This document shows, one piece after another, positions 1 to 7,470 of a DNA stretch of 12,529 bases. The DNA is taken from NCBI GenBank assembly GCA_964351245.1, contig CAYGNF010000031.1, positions 1-12,529 of the forward strand. The letters are read 5' to 3'. The DNA comes from JANRKH01 sp964351245 (lineage in GTDB: Bacteria > Pseudomonadota > Alphaproteobacteria > Rickettsiales > Rickettsiaceae). Numbering within the stretch: the first letter of the stretch is position 1; the number at the start of each line of letters is the position of its first letter. The position numbers and the translations under genes are program-made. A model generated the notes under the pieces. It was given only the letters and a program-made list of their open reading frames with translations. It was not told where the DNA came from and ran no database searches.

Positions 1-2
1 AT

Positions 3-752
3 TTAAAAGAAATTGCCGTAGAATCTACGAATCCAGCATTAACAATTTCAGCAACTGCAATGTCAGTATTTTTTTTAGGTTGCAGTAAATGTGATAAGAA
101 AGAGAAAGAAGAGATGTCGAAGAATATAGATTCTTTAACTAATACACAATCTGAAGAGCCTAAATCCACATTATCCGATGAAGAGAAGGATAAAATCCTA
201 AAAAATCTCAATATTATGAATAAGAATCTTGCTTTTACTTTGAGCGATAATAATAGCTTCGTATCAAAAATACTCAAAGCATGGAGTGGTTTTCAAGCGA
301 TTAATGCTTTGATGAATATCAGTAATATTGTTTTTACTAAAGTAGAAGATTTAGAATTAATCGCTCTAAGTCAAGAAGTAGGATTTCATGATGCAATCGA
401 AACCCAAATCTGTAATAATATTTTATATAGCAAGCAATCCTACAAGAGCGCATCTCCAGAAGATCAACAAAAAATGAAAGATGAAATGAAAGATAAAATG
501 AAAGATAAGGTTAGGCAAGCATTGAAAGCTAGTAAGTTTGATACGATTTGTAAGCAATTGCACAAGAATCTCAAAGAGGGAAATAAGTACCAATCTGTAA
601 TGAATGGATGGAGCTTAATGTCTGAATATAATAAAATTAATTCTGATATTCTCAAAAAATACCAACCCCAACCCCAACCTCAGCCTAAATCATGGTATAA
701 TTGGGCTTCCTACACTTCTAAGAAGAAGCCTAACCCCCCCCAATCTAGATAG
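3..752 (+). CDS. Unrecognised lipoprotein-like protein, probably 5'-truncated by the window edge
   Basis: I do not recognise this protein. The only in-window ATG is at 60, but the frame is open back to position 3, there is no Shine-Dalgarno before the ATG, and a hydrophobic run (PALTISATAMSVFFLGC) spans it. I therefore think the true start lies left of the window and give the open frame. The hydrophobic run ends in a Cys followed by Ser and a very charged stretch (KCDKKEKEE), which resembles a lipoprotein signal with a weak lipobox (F-L-G-C); an ordinary membrane anchor is the alternative. The rest is hydrophilic, Lys/Glu/Ser rich and probably helical. It has a triple MKD[E/K] repeat at 474-509, a Pro-Gln repeat near 662-688 and a basic aromatic tail (KSWYNWASYTSKKK). 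The stop lies 7 bases before the next gene on the same strand, so the two are probably cotranscribed. Being a gene: fairly sure. Function: unknown. Confidence 0.6.
   Translation, partial: LKEIAVESTNPALTISATAMSVFFLGCSKCDKKEKEEMSKNIDSLTNTQSEEPKSTLSDEEKDKILKNLNIMNKNLAFTLSDNNSFVSKILKAWSGFQAINALMNISNIVFTKVEDLELIALSQEVGFHDAIETQICNNILYSKQSYKSASPEDQQKMKDEMKDKMKDKVRQALKASKFDTICKQLHKNLKEGNKYQSVMNGWSLMSEYNKINSDILKKYQPQPQPQPKSWYNWASYTSKKKPNPPQSR
474..509 (+). repeat. Three tandem 12-bp units inside the first gene
   Basis: Three consecutive 12-base units of the form ATGAAAGAT(G/A)A(A/G) begin at 474, 486 and 498. They encode MKDE-MKDK-MKDK in frame. Units 2 and 3 differ at one base. The repeat extends a charged, probably helical stretch and looks like slippage-type duplication within a low-complexity coding segment. 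Confidence 0.85.
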
Positions 753-759
753 AGCATAA

Positions 760-1818
760 ATGACTAATTCCAGCGATCATAATACAGAATCTCCCGGTGC
801 AAAGGGAGTATTATATGAAGCTGCTATACCTCACGTGCATAATAGATATCTTAAGTATCTAGAAATACGCGTGCAGAAAAAGCAAGGAGGCGATCCAAAC
901 TTATCTGAAGATGATGGCAAAAAGTTAGTGGATAAAATGAATTCTGGAGATCCAGTGCAATATATAAAATTCTATGATGATCTCAAGGCCAAATATGATT
1001 TAGAAGAAGTAGAATGGGGAATAAAGGATTCTACTGTCGCCGATAGCCCTGGATACGGTTCTTATCTTGTATTAGCGGGCATTGCCCTGAACAGAGTGAA
1101 ATCGGGTCTGGGGACTGCAATATTTTTAGGACCATTATCTACATTAACTAACATGATATTATCAGGCGCTCATACCGTAGCTTCTGCAATATTCGGCGGA
1201 ATTATTTGTACAACTGCATTCGCATTTGCGGGGCCTATTGGTATTGTAGCGGGAGCAGCTGCGGCTTTTTGCATCTATAAATATTTTGAAGTACAAGAAA
1301 GCAAGACTCTAGAAAAGAGGTGGCAGGAAATCAAGAATCTTGGTGGTGCTACTAATATAAGTGATGATGGATACAATCAATTTATAGAAGCAAAAGGATT
1401 GTGGGGTAAGATTATTGGTAATAGAGCAATGTATAATCAATATTTGAAACAAGGTATAAAGGAAGGTTTATGCGCGCTAAAAAAGAGCGGTAAAGTCGAA
1501 GGTTACATACAGAGTTTTAATAAATTTTCCGATAGCGCAAAACTACGCATCCAGAATATCTCAGAAGATCATTATCTTGATCACCTAGCTCATGTTAATA
1601 ATACGAAATCATTTAGTAAATTTTTAGATATTTTTTCTATAATAGACAGATCTCAGAAATTTCGAGTTAGTACTCTTAATAATGCTTCATCTAAGACTGA
1701 GACAGCAGAAGCAATACCGTTAACGCGTAAAACTCATAAAGTAGTTGAGTCCGATAAAAAAGTAGAACTACAAATCTCATCACCAAGGCAGCAAGGAAAG
1801 CGGAGTAACACAAGATAA
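760..1818 (+). CDS. Unrecognised protein with a central Gly/Ala-rich membrane segment
   Basis: I do not recognise this 352-residue protein. It starts at an ATG 7 bases after the stop of the preceding gene. An in-frame TAA at 757-759 directly before the ATG fixes this as the earliest possible start nearby. No strong Shine-Dalgarno is visible. There is no signal peptide. Residues 1-95 are hydrophilic. Residues about 100-175 are strongly hydrophobic and rich in Gly and Ala, enough for two or three membrane passes, with a glycine-zipper-like spacing (G158, G161, G165). Residues 176-310 are hydrophilic and probably mainly helical. The last 35 residues are disordered-looking and basic (for example SPRQQGKRSNTR). 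An internal hydrophobic segment between soluble ends, with a basic C-terminus, would suit a membrane-inserting secreted effector or an inner-membrane protein; this is inference only. Confidence 0.8.
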   Translation: MTNSSDHNTESPGAKGVLYEAAIPHVHNRYLKYLEIRVQKKQGGDPNLSEDDGKKLVDKMNSGDPVQYIKFYDDLKAKYDLEEVEWGIKDSTVADSPGYGSYLVLAGIALNRVKSGLGTAIFLGPLSTLTNMILSGAHTVASAIFGGIICTTAFAFAGPIGIVAGAAAAFCIYKYFEVQESKTLEKRWQEIKNLGGATNISDDGYNQFIEAKGLWGKIIGNRAMYNQYLKQGIKEGLCALKKSGKVEGYIQSFNKFSDSAKLRIQNISEDHYLDHLAHVNNTKSFSKFLDIFSIIDRSQKFRVSTLNNASSKTETAEAIPLTRKTHKVVESDKKVELQISSPRQQGKRSNTR

Positions 1819-1847
1819 AATATACAGAGCTGGAGGCTCAGTTTATC
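1814..1847. terminator. Weak imperfect inverted repeat between convergent genes
   Basis: GATAAA (1814-1819) pairs with TTTATC (1842-1847), and inside it GAGC (1827-1830) pairs with GCTC (1836-1839) around TGGAG. An unequal internal loop separates the two stems. It lies at the end of the second orphan gene, before the convergent rlmE, where a bidirectional terminator would be expected. There is no T-run, so the call is weak. Confidence 0.25.
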
Positions 1848-1872
1848 ATCTTATCAAAACCCTGCTCCAAGC

Positions 1873-2562
1873 TTAGTTGTTTAATGCGAGATCTTTAACA
1901 TGATTAGGATTATCTGCTTTATAGCCCATTGCTACAAGATACATTTCAGAGGAATTTTTTCTACTAGATGCTGGTTTATAATGTTTCACCTGCCTAAAAT
2001 TATCCTTAATTCTTCGCAATAAGTCTCCCTGCGCCCCTCCTTGAAATATTTTAACTACTATTGACCCTCCCTCTCTAAGCACCATCTTAGCAAAATCTAT
2101 CACTCTTTCGCATAAATCCATGATTTTCAGATGATCTGTAGGCTTGTGCCCCGTAGTGTTTGGAGCCATGTCACTAAGTATTAAGTCTATTTTGCCAGAA
2201 ATATTATCATGCAAAATCTTTAGTGTATCCTCATGGCAAAAATCACCCTGTATTAGATGCACATTCTCTACTTGATCCATTTCTATTAAATCTATAGCAA
2301 TTATTTCTACATCTTTATTGATTTTTTGCGATAAAATCTGACACCACCCACCGGGCGCAGCCCCGAGATCGATAACTTTGCTATTTTTCTTGATTAATTT
2401 AAACTTGTCGTCAATCTCTTGTAATTTATATGCAGCGCGAGATCTATAGCCCTCCGATTTTGCTCTAATAACATATTCATCGTTTATATGCCTTCTAAGC
2501 CACTGCGAAGAAGAGGTTGATCTATTTTTTGCTTTCTTGATATTTGTATTTTTAAGACGCAT
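1873..2562 (-). CDS. rlmE: 23S rRNA (uridine-2'-O)-methyltransferase RlmE (FtsJ/RrmJ)
   Basis: RlmE 2'-O-methylates U2552 in the A-loop of 23S rRNA (E. coli numbering) using S-adenosylmethionine, a late step in 50S assembly. The 229-residue length fits the family. The SAM-binding motif I DLGAAPGG is at residues 65-72. The conserved K-D-K-E catalytic tetrad can be placed at K46 (RAAYKL), D131 (LSDMAPN), K171 (VVKIFQGG) and E206 (SSEMYLV). The N-terminus is basic and Ser-rich, as expected for RNA contact. The ATG overlaps the end of nusB by 11 bases, and AGAGA inside the nusB end is a plausible Shine-Dalgarno, so translation is probably coupled. The gene converges on the second orphan gene across a 54-base gap. 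Confidence 0.96.
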   Translation of the reverse strand: MRLKNTNIKKAKNRSTSSSQWLRRHINDEYVIRAKSEGYRSRAAYKLQEIDDKFKLIKKNSKVIDLGAAPGGWCQILSQKINKDVEIIAIDLIEMDQVENVHLIQGDFCHEDTLKILHDNISGKIDLILSDMAPNTTGHKPTDHLKIMDLCERVIDFAKMVLREGGSIVVKIFQGGAQGDLLRRIKDNFRQVKHYKPASSRKNSSEMYLVAMGYKADNPNHVKDLALNN

Positions 2563-3028
2563 GTTCTCTTATTTCTTTTAAAATCTTATCTATAATTCCA
2601 TTGACGAAACCTATATCTTTTTCTTGAAGCATCTCTGCGGCAATATTAGTGTACTCATCGACAATGACATTTTTAGGTGTTTCTGGAAATATCAAAGCTT
2701 CTCCAACCGCAGAGCGCAATAGGGCTTTTAGATTTTGGCTACAATTATTATAATGCACCGTATCAGACAAGTGCTTAATGATATATTCATCTATCTTATC
2801 TTTTTGAGCGTTAGCAAAGTTTGCAATCTCACGAAACATAGAAATATTGATTTTGATTTTATATTTTTTGGCTCCATCTTCAAATAACTCACATACATTC
2901 TCTGACCGGTACAATTCTTCGATTTGTTTGATAATATAAAAAAAATCTAGATTTTGTTGATTTATAGATTGATATAGAGCTTGAATTACAGCTATGCGTG
3001 TGATAGTTTTGGCATTGAGATTGATCAT
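2552..3028 (-). CDS. nusB: Transcription antitermination factor NusB
   Basis: NusB binds boxA RNA together with NusE (ribosomal protein S10) and supports processive antitermination of rRNA operons. The 158-residue length is normal. Family landmarks are the N-terminal R-x-A-V-I-Q-A-L-Y-Q segment (residues 11-20), LLRSAVGE at 103-110, the T-P-K-N-V-I-V-D-E-Y segment at 117-126 and the closing FVNGIIDKI at 141-149. The sequence between about 40 and 95 is divergent but keeps a helical pattern. It is the first gene of a two-gene operon with rlmE and is divergent from rseP. The ATG at 3028 has no obvious Shine-Dalgarno, but the next upstream ATG is out of frame. Its promoter is probably the bidirectional -10 box at 3056-3063. 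Confidence 0.93.
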   Translation of the reverse strand: MINLNAKTITRIAVIQALYQSINQQNLDFFYIIKQIEELYRSENVCELFEDGAKKYKIKINISMFREIANFANAQKDKIDEYIIKHLSDTVHYNNCSQNLKALLRSAVGEALIFPETPKNVIVDEYTNIAAEMLQEKDIGFVNGIIDKILKEIREHAS

Positions 3029-3055
3029 AGAGTTTTTTTAATATCATGTGTCTTT

Positions 3056-3063
3056 ATTATAAT
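3056..3063. promoter_or_regulatory. Palindromic bidirectional -10 box between nusB and rseP
   Basis: The octamer ATTATAAT is its own reverse complement, so it places an exact TATAAT on the + strand (3058-3063, toward rseP) and on the - strand (3061-3056, toward nusB). The -35 regions are weak: an A/T-only TTTTTA at 3035-3040 for the + direction (spacer 17), and TTTATA on the - strand at 3083-3078 (spacer 16, four of six consensus positions). The implied leaders are short, about 15 bases to the rseP GTG and about 20 to the nusB ATG. The 55-base divergent gap leaves little room for separate promoters. Confidence 0.55.
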
Positions 3064-3083
3064 TAAATTATCTGTGTTATAAA

Positions 3084-4172
3084 GTGCTAAATTTAATATT
3101 TGGATTTTTATTTGTCATTACTGCCATTGTATCTATCCATGAACTCGGTCATTACATTGCTGCAAGAATGTGCGGCGTAAGCGTTGAGGTTTTTTCTGTT
3201 GGTATGGGGAGGCCATTAATTAGCTATAAAGATTCAGTAGGTACTTTGTGGCAAATTGCAGCAATGCCTATAGGCGGGTATGTCAAAATGCTCCACGATG
3301 GTGATATATCTAGCTCGAGTCCAAAGGTAAACACAGAAATAAGCCAGGAACAAAAACGTAGATCATATATTTTTCAGCCCCCTATCAAGAGACTCTTCAT
3401 AGCAATATCAGGCCCCTTAGCCAACTATATTCTTGCTTTTGCTATATTCTTTGTGATGCATTTATCTTTAGGTAAGATGATCGCAAGTAGTAAAGTGGCG
3501 CAGGTAGTTCAAGATTCCCCAGCATTTGAAGCAGGGATTATGCAAGGCGATATTATCAGTTTTATTGACGGCAAAAAAATCGAGAGGTTTGAACAAATTC
3601 ATTCCTACGTTTCCTTAAGACCTGCAAAAAGAATGAATCTGGGGATTACTAGAGGTAATGAGTTTATACATATTACTTTAGTAACTGGTACAAAAGATTT
3701 ACTTGATGAAGAAGGGAAGTTAGTAGCAAAGATAGGTGTTATGGGAATCATGTCTGAATCACCTCAGTTTCATTCTGTGGGAATAATTGGATCTGCATAT
3801 GAGGCAATAGTTGATATTAACAATATAGTGCAAATGACAATGACAGGACTAATTCAGATGATAACAGGAGATAGATCCTTAAATGAGCTTCGGGGAAGTA
3901 TTTCAATCGCGACTCAGTCAGAGAAATCTTTGCAACAGGGATATTTAAGTTTTGCGATTTATGTCGCTATAATATCTATCAATATAGGATTTGTAAATTT
4001 ACTACCTATACCCGTGCTAGACGGAGGTCATATAATGCTTTGCATATATGAAATGATGGCTGGAGGGCCCCTTAATGCATTTGCAGAAAAAATTTTAATA
4101 AAGGTCGGAGTAGTTTTTCTGATTTTTATGTTTGTAATTTCTACATGGAATGATATAAGAGCACTATTGTAA
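3084..4172 (+). CDS. rseP: Site-2 zinc metalloprotease RseP, single PDZ domain
   Basis: This is an intramembrane zinc protease of the M50 family. In E. coli it cleaves the anti-sigma factor RseA and clears leftover signal peptides. The zinc motif HELGH is at residues 19-23 within the first membrane segment, a GPLAN segment is at 110-114, a single PDZ domain covers about 135-200 (including DSPAFEAG and GDIISFIDG), and the third zinc ligand lies in NLLPIPVLDGGH (305-316, D313). The C-terminus is hydrophobic. At 362 residues it has one PDZ domain, as in many alphaproteobacteria, not the two of the roughly 450-residue E. coli protein. It starts at GTG; the HELGH distance from the N-terminus is typical, which supports that start. 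It is followed closely by bamA, a common pairing. The physiological substrate here is unknown. Confidence 0.95.
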   Translation: MLNLIFGFLFVITAIVSIHELGHYIAARMCGVSVEVFSVGMGRPLISYKDSVGTLWQIAAMPIGGYVKMLHDGDISSSSPKVNTEISQEQKRRSYIFQPPIKRLFIAISGPLANYILAFAIFFVMHLSLGKMIASSKVAQVVQDSPAFEAGIMQGDIISFIDGKKIERFEQIHSYVSLRPAKRMNLGITRGNEFIHITLVTGTKDLLDEEGKLVAKIGVMGIMSESPQFHSVGIIGSAYEAIVDINNIVQMTMTGLIQMITGDRSLNELRGSISIATQSEKSLQQGYLSFAIYVAIISINIGFVNLLPIPVLDGGHIMLCIYEMMAGGPLNAFAEKILIKVGVVFLIFMFVISTWNDIRALL

Positions 4173-4189
4173 GATTGATTGTGTTTTAT

Positions 4190-6484
4190 ATGAAGAGTAA
4201 GATATTTAAATTAACCCACTATGTTGTCGCGCTTCTGGCGTTTTGGTCATTTACATCTTTTGCTGAGATTGTAAGGTCTATCAACGTTGTAGGAAATGCT
4301 AGAGTAGAAAAAACTTCTGTAATAAATTATCTAGCTCTAAAACAGGGCCAGCATTATTCAGAAGACAAGGAAGCTAGATCAATTAAAGAGCTATATAGCA
4401 CAAACCTATTTAGTGATATAAAGATGCATTTTTCAAATGGATCACTCAATGTCACGGTACAAGAAGTTCCACTCGTTACTAAAGTCTCGACTCAGGGTAA
4501 TAATAGATTAAAGTCTGGAGTTATTCTGAAGGAGTTGAGCACTCACAAAGGATCTTTCTTGAGCAAAGCAAGCATCAAGATTGATATAGAGAGAATTAAA
4601 GAATTATACAGGAAATCTGGTAGATATACCGTAGTTATAGATGCAAAAATTGAAGATTTAGGTAATAGTAGGGCAGCAGTCTTGTTTAAAATAAAGGAAG
4701 GCCCCAAAACAGGTATAAGATATATTAATTTTGTAGGCAATAGAAATTATAGTCGTTCTGAACTCGGATCTGTAATAGCAAGTAAACAAAGCGCTTGGTT
4801 TAGATTTATGGACACGAGCGATACATATGACCCGGAAAGATTTGAGTATGACAAATATTTAATAAAGCGCTTTTATAATTCTGTAGGATATGCAGATTTT
4901 AGAGTCCTATCTACACTTGCTGAAATTTCTAAAGCAAAAGATTATTTTACTCTTACTTATACTATAGATGAAGGTCCCAAGTATAATATTGGTAATATTC
5001 TTACTGTAACTCAGATAGACGGTATAGAAGTAGATCAATTTAATTCTATTATCAACATCAAGAAAGGAAGTATCTATAATCGCACTCAGCTTGAGAACAT
5101 ATGTGATAATATCAATAATAAACTAGCTGACATAGGGTATGCCGGCGCGATGACCGATGTAAGTGAATCAAAGAATCCAGAAGATAAAACTATTGACCTT
5201 AAGTTCATTATCATGCAAGCCTCCAAAGCTTATGTGGATAAAATTAATATTAATGGTAATATCAAAACAAGAGATGAAGTAATCAGGAGACAAATTAAAT
5301 TTCAAGAGGGCACTCTATTTAATAGATCTGCTGTGACGAAAGCTGATCGCAATCTAAAAAATCTCGATTATTTTGAAAAAGTAGACTTAGACGTCACTCC
5401 TTCGGACAAAAGCAATACTAAGGTTGATGTTAATGTAGATGTAGAGGAAAAATCTACTGCAGCTATTCAGTTCGAACTTGCAATAGATTCTGTGCAGGGT
5501 CCTATTGGAAGAATTAATTTTGCAGAGAGAAATTTACTAGGTACAGGAAGATATTTTAGTGCAGGAGTTGAAAAATCAGAGAAAAAAATAAGTCAGAGTT
5601 TAGGAGTCACCGATCCATATTTTATGGATAAAGATTTACTCGTAGGACTAAGTTTATATCATTCTAGTTCAGTAAAGTCTAAAAAATCCCCGTTTGCTCA
5701 AAGGAGTGATATTATTAGTCCTAGAGTAGGATATGATATCTCCGAGAATTTACATCATGATATTGTATACACATTAAAGAATGATAAATTGACCGGTCCA
5801 GAGGCTCAAAAAAATTCACTACACGTCCACGAGCAATATGGTAGTAATACAACATCTTCTATTGCTAATATTTTTACCTATGATCAGCTTGATAGTAGTA
5901 TTGTCGCAAAAAACGGATATATAGTTTCTGCAAGTGAAACAGTTGCTGGTTTAGGAGGTGATACTAAATACCTCAAACATGAAGCTGATTTTAAGTATTT
6001 CTATTCTTTCTGGGAAAATAATTACACATTTAGAATCTCTGCAGAGATCGGTAAAATTCATGGATATTCTGGTAAAAAAGTTAGCATTAGTGATAGATTC
6101 AACTTAGGGGATTATAGATTGCGGGGATTTGAGATGTCGGGAGTTGGGCCAAGAGATAAGAGGACGATGGAATCCTTAGGTGGTCAGAATATGTATAAAA
6201 TTACCACAGAACTTGAATTCCCCATTGGATTTCCCAAGGAATTTGGAGTATCTGGGGCGGTATTTTGTGATATAGGAGCTCTTTGGGGATTTGATATCAA
6301 ATTACCTGATTTATACACAAAATCAAATGCTTACAATACCGTAGAACCTAGGGTGAGTTATGGGTTTGGCCTAATATGGCTGACTAGATTTGCGCCTATC
6401 AGAATAGATTATGCCACTCCTTTACGTAGAAAACCCTACGACCAAGTGCAGCATTTTCATTTTAGACTTTCAACGAGCTTTTAG
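4190..6484 (+). CDS. bamA: Outer-membrane protein assembly factor BamA
   Basis: BamA is the Omp85 protein that inserts beta-barrel proteins into the outer membrane. I choose the ATG at 4190 because it gives a clean signal peptide (MKSKIFKLTHYVVALLAFWS, cleavage likely after SFA); a TTG at 4175 would add five residues. The mature N-terminal half has repeated POTRA-type units, recognisable by segments such as IKELYSTNLFSDI, RIKELYRKSGRY and ADRNLKNLDYFEKVDLDV, consistent with five POTRA domains. The C-terminal half, from about residue 430, is the barrel. It contains the conserved loop-6 RGF motif at about residues 645-647 and ends in a beta-signal-like FHFRLSTSF with a terminal Phe. At 764 residues the length is usual. 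It follows rseP by 17 bases and precedes the lipoprotein gene by 11. It would also be needed to assemble the autotransporter encoded at the right edge. Confidence 0.96.
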   Translation: MKSKIFKLTHYVVALLAFWSFTSFAEIVRSINVVGNARVEKTSVINYLALKQGQHYSEDKEARSIKELYSTNLFSDIKMHFSNGSLNVTVQEVPLVTKVSTQGNNRLKSGVILKELSTHKGSFLSKASIKIDIERIKELYRKSGRYTVVIDAKIEDLGNSRAAVLFKIKEGPKTGIRYINFVGNRNYSRSELGSVIASKQSAWFRFMDTSDTYDPERFEYDKYLIKRFYNSVGYADFRVLSTLAEISKAKDYFTLTYTIDEGPKYNIGNILTVTQIDGIEVDQFNSIINIKKGSIYNRTQLENICDNINNKLADIGYAGAMTDVSESKNPEDKTIDLKFIIMQASKAYVDKININGNIKTRDEVIRRQIKFQEGTLFNRSAVTKADRNLKNLDYFEKVDLDVTPSDKSNTKVDVNVDVEEKSTAAIQFELAIDSVQGPIGRINFAERNLLGTGRYFSAGVEKSEKKISQSLGVTDPYFMDKDLLVGLSLYHSSSVKSKKSPFAQRSDIISPRVGYDISENLHHDIVYTLKNDKLTGPEAQKNSLHVHEQYGSNTTSSIANIFTYDQLDSSIVAKNGYIVSASETVAGLGGDTKYLKHEADFKYFYSFWENNYTFRISAEIGKIHGYSGKKVSISDRFNLGDYRLRGFEMSGVGPRDKRTMESLGGQNMYKITTELEFPIGFPKEFGVSGAVFCDIGALWGFDIKLPDLYTKSNAYNTVEPRVSYGFGLIWLTRFAPIRIDYATPLRRKPYDQVQHFHFRLSTSF

Positions 6485-6495
6485 AGAAAAGATAC

Positions 6496-7404
6496 ATGCG
6501 GATATTATTAACTATATTACTATCTCATGTGATGATGTCATGCAGTTCTCAAGAGCCAGTCGAAATCATTTATGGTACTAAAATTGGCTCTCATAAACCC
6601 AAATCAGAGATTAGTAGAAAAAAATTTGGCACAGAGAGCGCCGAACTATCTACATCACTAGAAGAAAAAAATAACAATTTTTTAAAAATACACGAAGAAG
6701 CTGATGATCCAAAATATATCGATGAAGATTATAATATCAAATCAGGATCTAGTACCTCTAGCAGATCAACAACTTCTAATCACTCTAATGCCATAGATGC
6801 AGAGCTTTCTACTATTGATACTGCTTCTCAAGATAATAGTGCATATGATCACAGAAAAAACCCAGCAATATCACAGAATAGAGAGTACCTTGCTAAGCAA
6901 TCCGGGGTAACTATAAAGCCGGGTTCTGCAGGTAAAAATCAAAATCCCAGAGTAGGAGCAGGAAACCAGAAAAATCAAGAAGGAGCGCCAGATCACAAGG
7001 CGCTCTCTACTCAAGCTACGCCCAGCAATCAAAATACATTTACCCTTATTGCGCCAGTATCTGGGACTATTATCAGTAGGTTTGGAGAGGTGGTAGATGG
7101 CTCAAAAACGCAAGGCATTAATTTTTCTGCAAAAGCCGGAGCGCCTGTTAGGGCGTCGTATGATGGCGTAGTAGTTGCAACGGGTAAGGATACAAAATTT
7201 GGATACAGAATTATCATTAAGCATGATTCAATAGGAATACAATCTGCTTATGCTCATCTTGGCAAGATAGCAGTGAGCAAAGGCCAGATTGTTCGGAAAG
7301 GAGAAGAAATAGGATCAGTAGGGCAGATAGGTGAGTCCCCTGCTATGCATTTTGCTGTTCGCAAAGATAATGCGATAGTTGACCCTATGCCATTTTTGAA
7401 ATAG
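6496..7404 (+). CDS. NlpD-like LytM/M23 lipoprotein with degenerate active site
   Basis: This is a 302-residue predicted lipoprotein with a C-terminal LytM (M23-type) domain. The N-terminus (MRILLTILLSHVMMSC) is a short signal peptide with the lipidated Cys at position 16. Residues 17-180 are polar, Ser/Asn rich and probably a disordered linker; I see no LysM repeat. The LytM domain covers about 183-302. The zinc ligands of active M23 enzymes are partly missing: the usual H-x-x-x-D region reads QGINF (206-210), and the H-x-H site reads A-M-H-F (283-286). H243 and the YAH at 252-254 remain. E. coli NlpD and EnvC carry comparably degenerate LytM domains and act by activating amidases of the AmiA/B/C type, so an activator role is the best inference. 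It is the last gene of the rseP-bamA cluster, 11 bases after bamA. No partner amidase is in the window. Confidence 0.85.
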   Translation: MRILLTILLSHVMMSCSSQEPVEIIYGTKIGSHKPKSEISRKKFGTESAELSTSLEEKNNNFLKIHEEADDPKYIDEDYNIKSGSSTSSRSTTSNHSNAIDAELSTIDTASQDNSAYDHRKNPAISQNREYLAKQSGVTIKPGSAGKNQNPRVGAGNQKNQEGAPDHKALSTQATPSNQNTFTLIAPVSGTIISRFGEVVDGSKTQGINFSAKAGAPVRASYDGVVVATGKDTKFGYRIIIKHDSIGIQSAYAHLGKIAVSKGQIVRKGEEIGSVGQIGESPAMHFAVRKDNAIVDPMPFLK

Positions 7405-7470
7405 CGTGGTAAAAACCAAGCATTATTTATAAATCTCCAAGCATTATTTATAAATCTTAATGAACGCTAT
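7401..7470. other. Inverted repeat enclosing the tandem duplication
   Basis: ATAGCGT (7401-7407, which includes the stop codon of the lipoprotein gene) is the exact reverse complement of ACGCTAT (7464-7470). The arms flank the two-copy 21-bp repeat almost symmetrically, 8 and 6 bases away. As RNA this would be a 7-bp stem closing a large A/U-rich loop. It is not a standard terminator because there is no T-run. Confidence 0.35.
7416..7457. repeat. Perfect 21-bp tandem repeat, two copies, each with a 10-bp palindrome
   Basis: Positions 7416-7436 and 7437-7457 are identical and directly adjacent; each copy begins CCAAGCATT and ends AAATCT. Each contains the perfect palindrome ATTTATAAAT (7425-7434 and 7446-7455). 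The 21-base period is close to two helical turns. It lies just after the lipoprotein gene in the convergent gap. It may be a recent duplication or a paired protein-binding site; nothing in the sequence decides which. Confidence 0.9.

Noticed and set aside
734..760. The C8 run as a phase-variable switch joining the two orphan genes
   Set aside because: Both alternative frames reach a stop before or at 757-759, directly ahead of the second gene's ATG, so slippage cannot fuse them.
7416..7457. The 21-bp tandem repeat as a CRISPR array
   Set aside because: There are only two copies, directly adjacent with no spacer, and no cas gene in the window.
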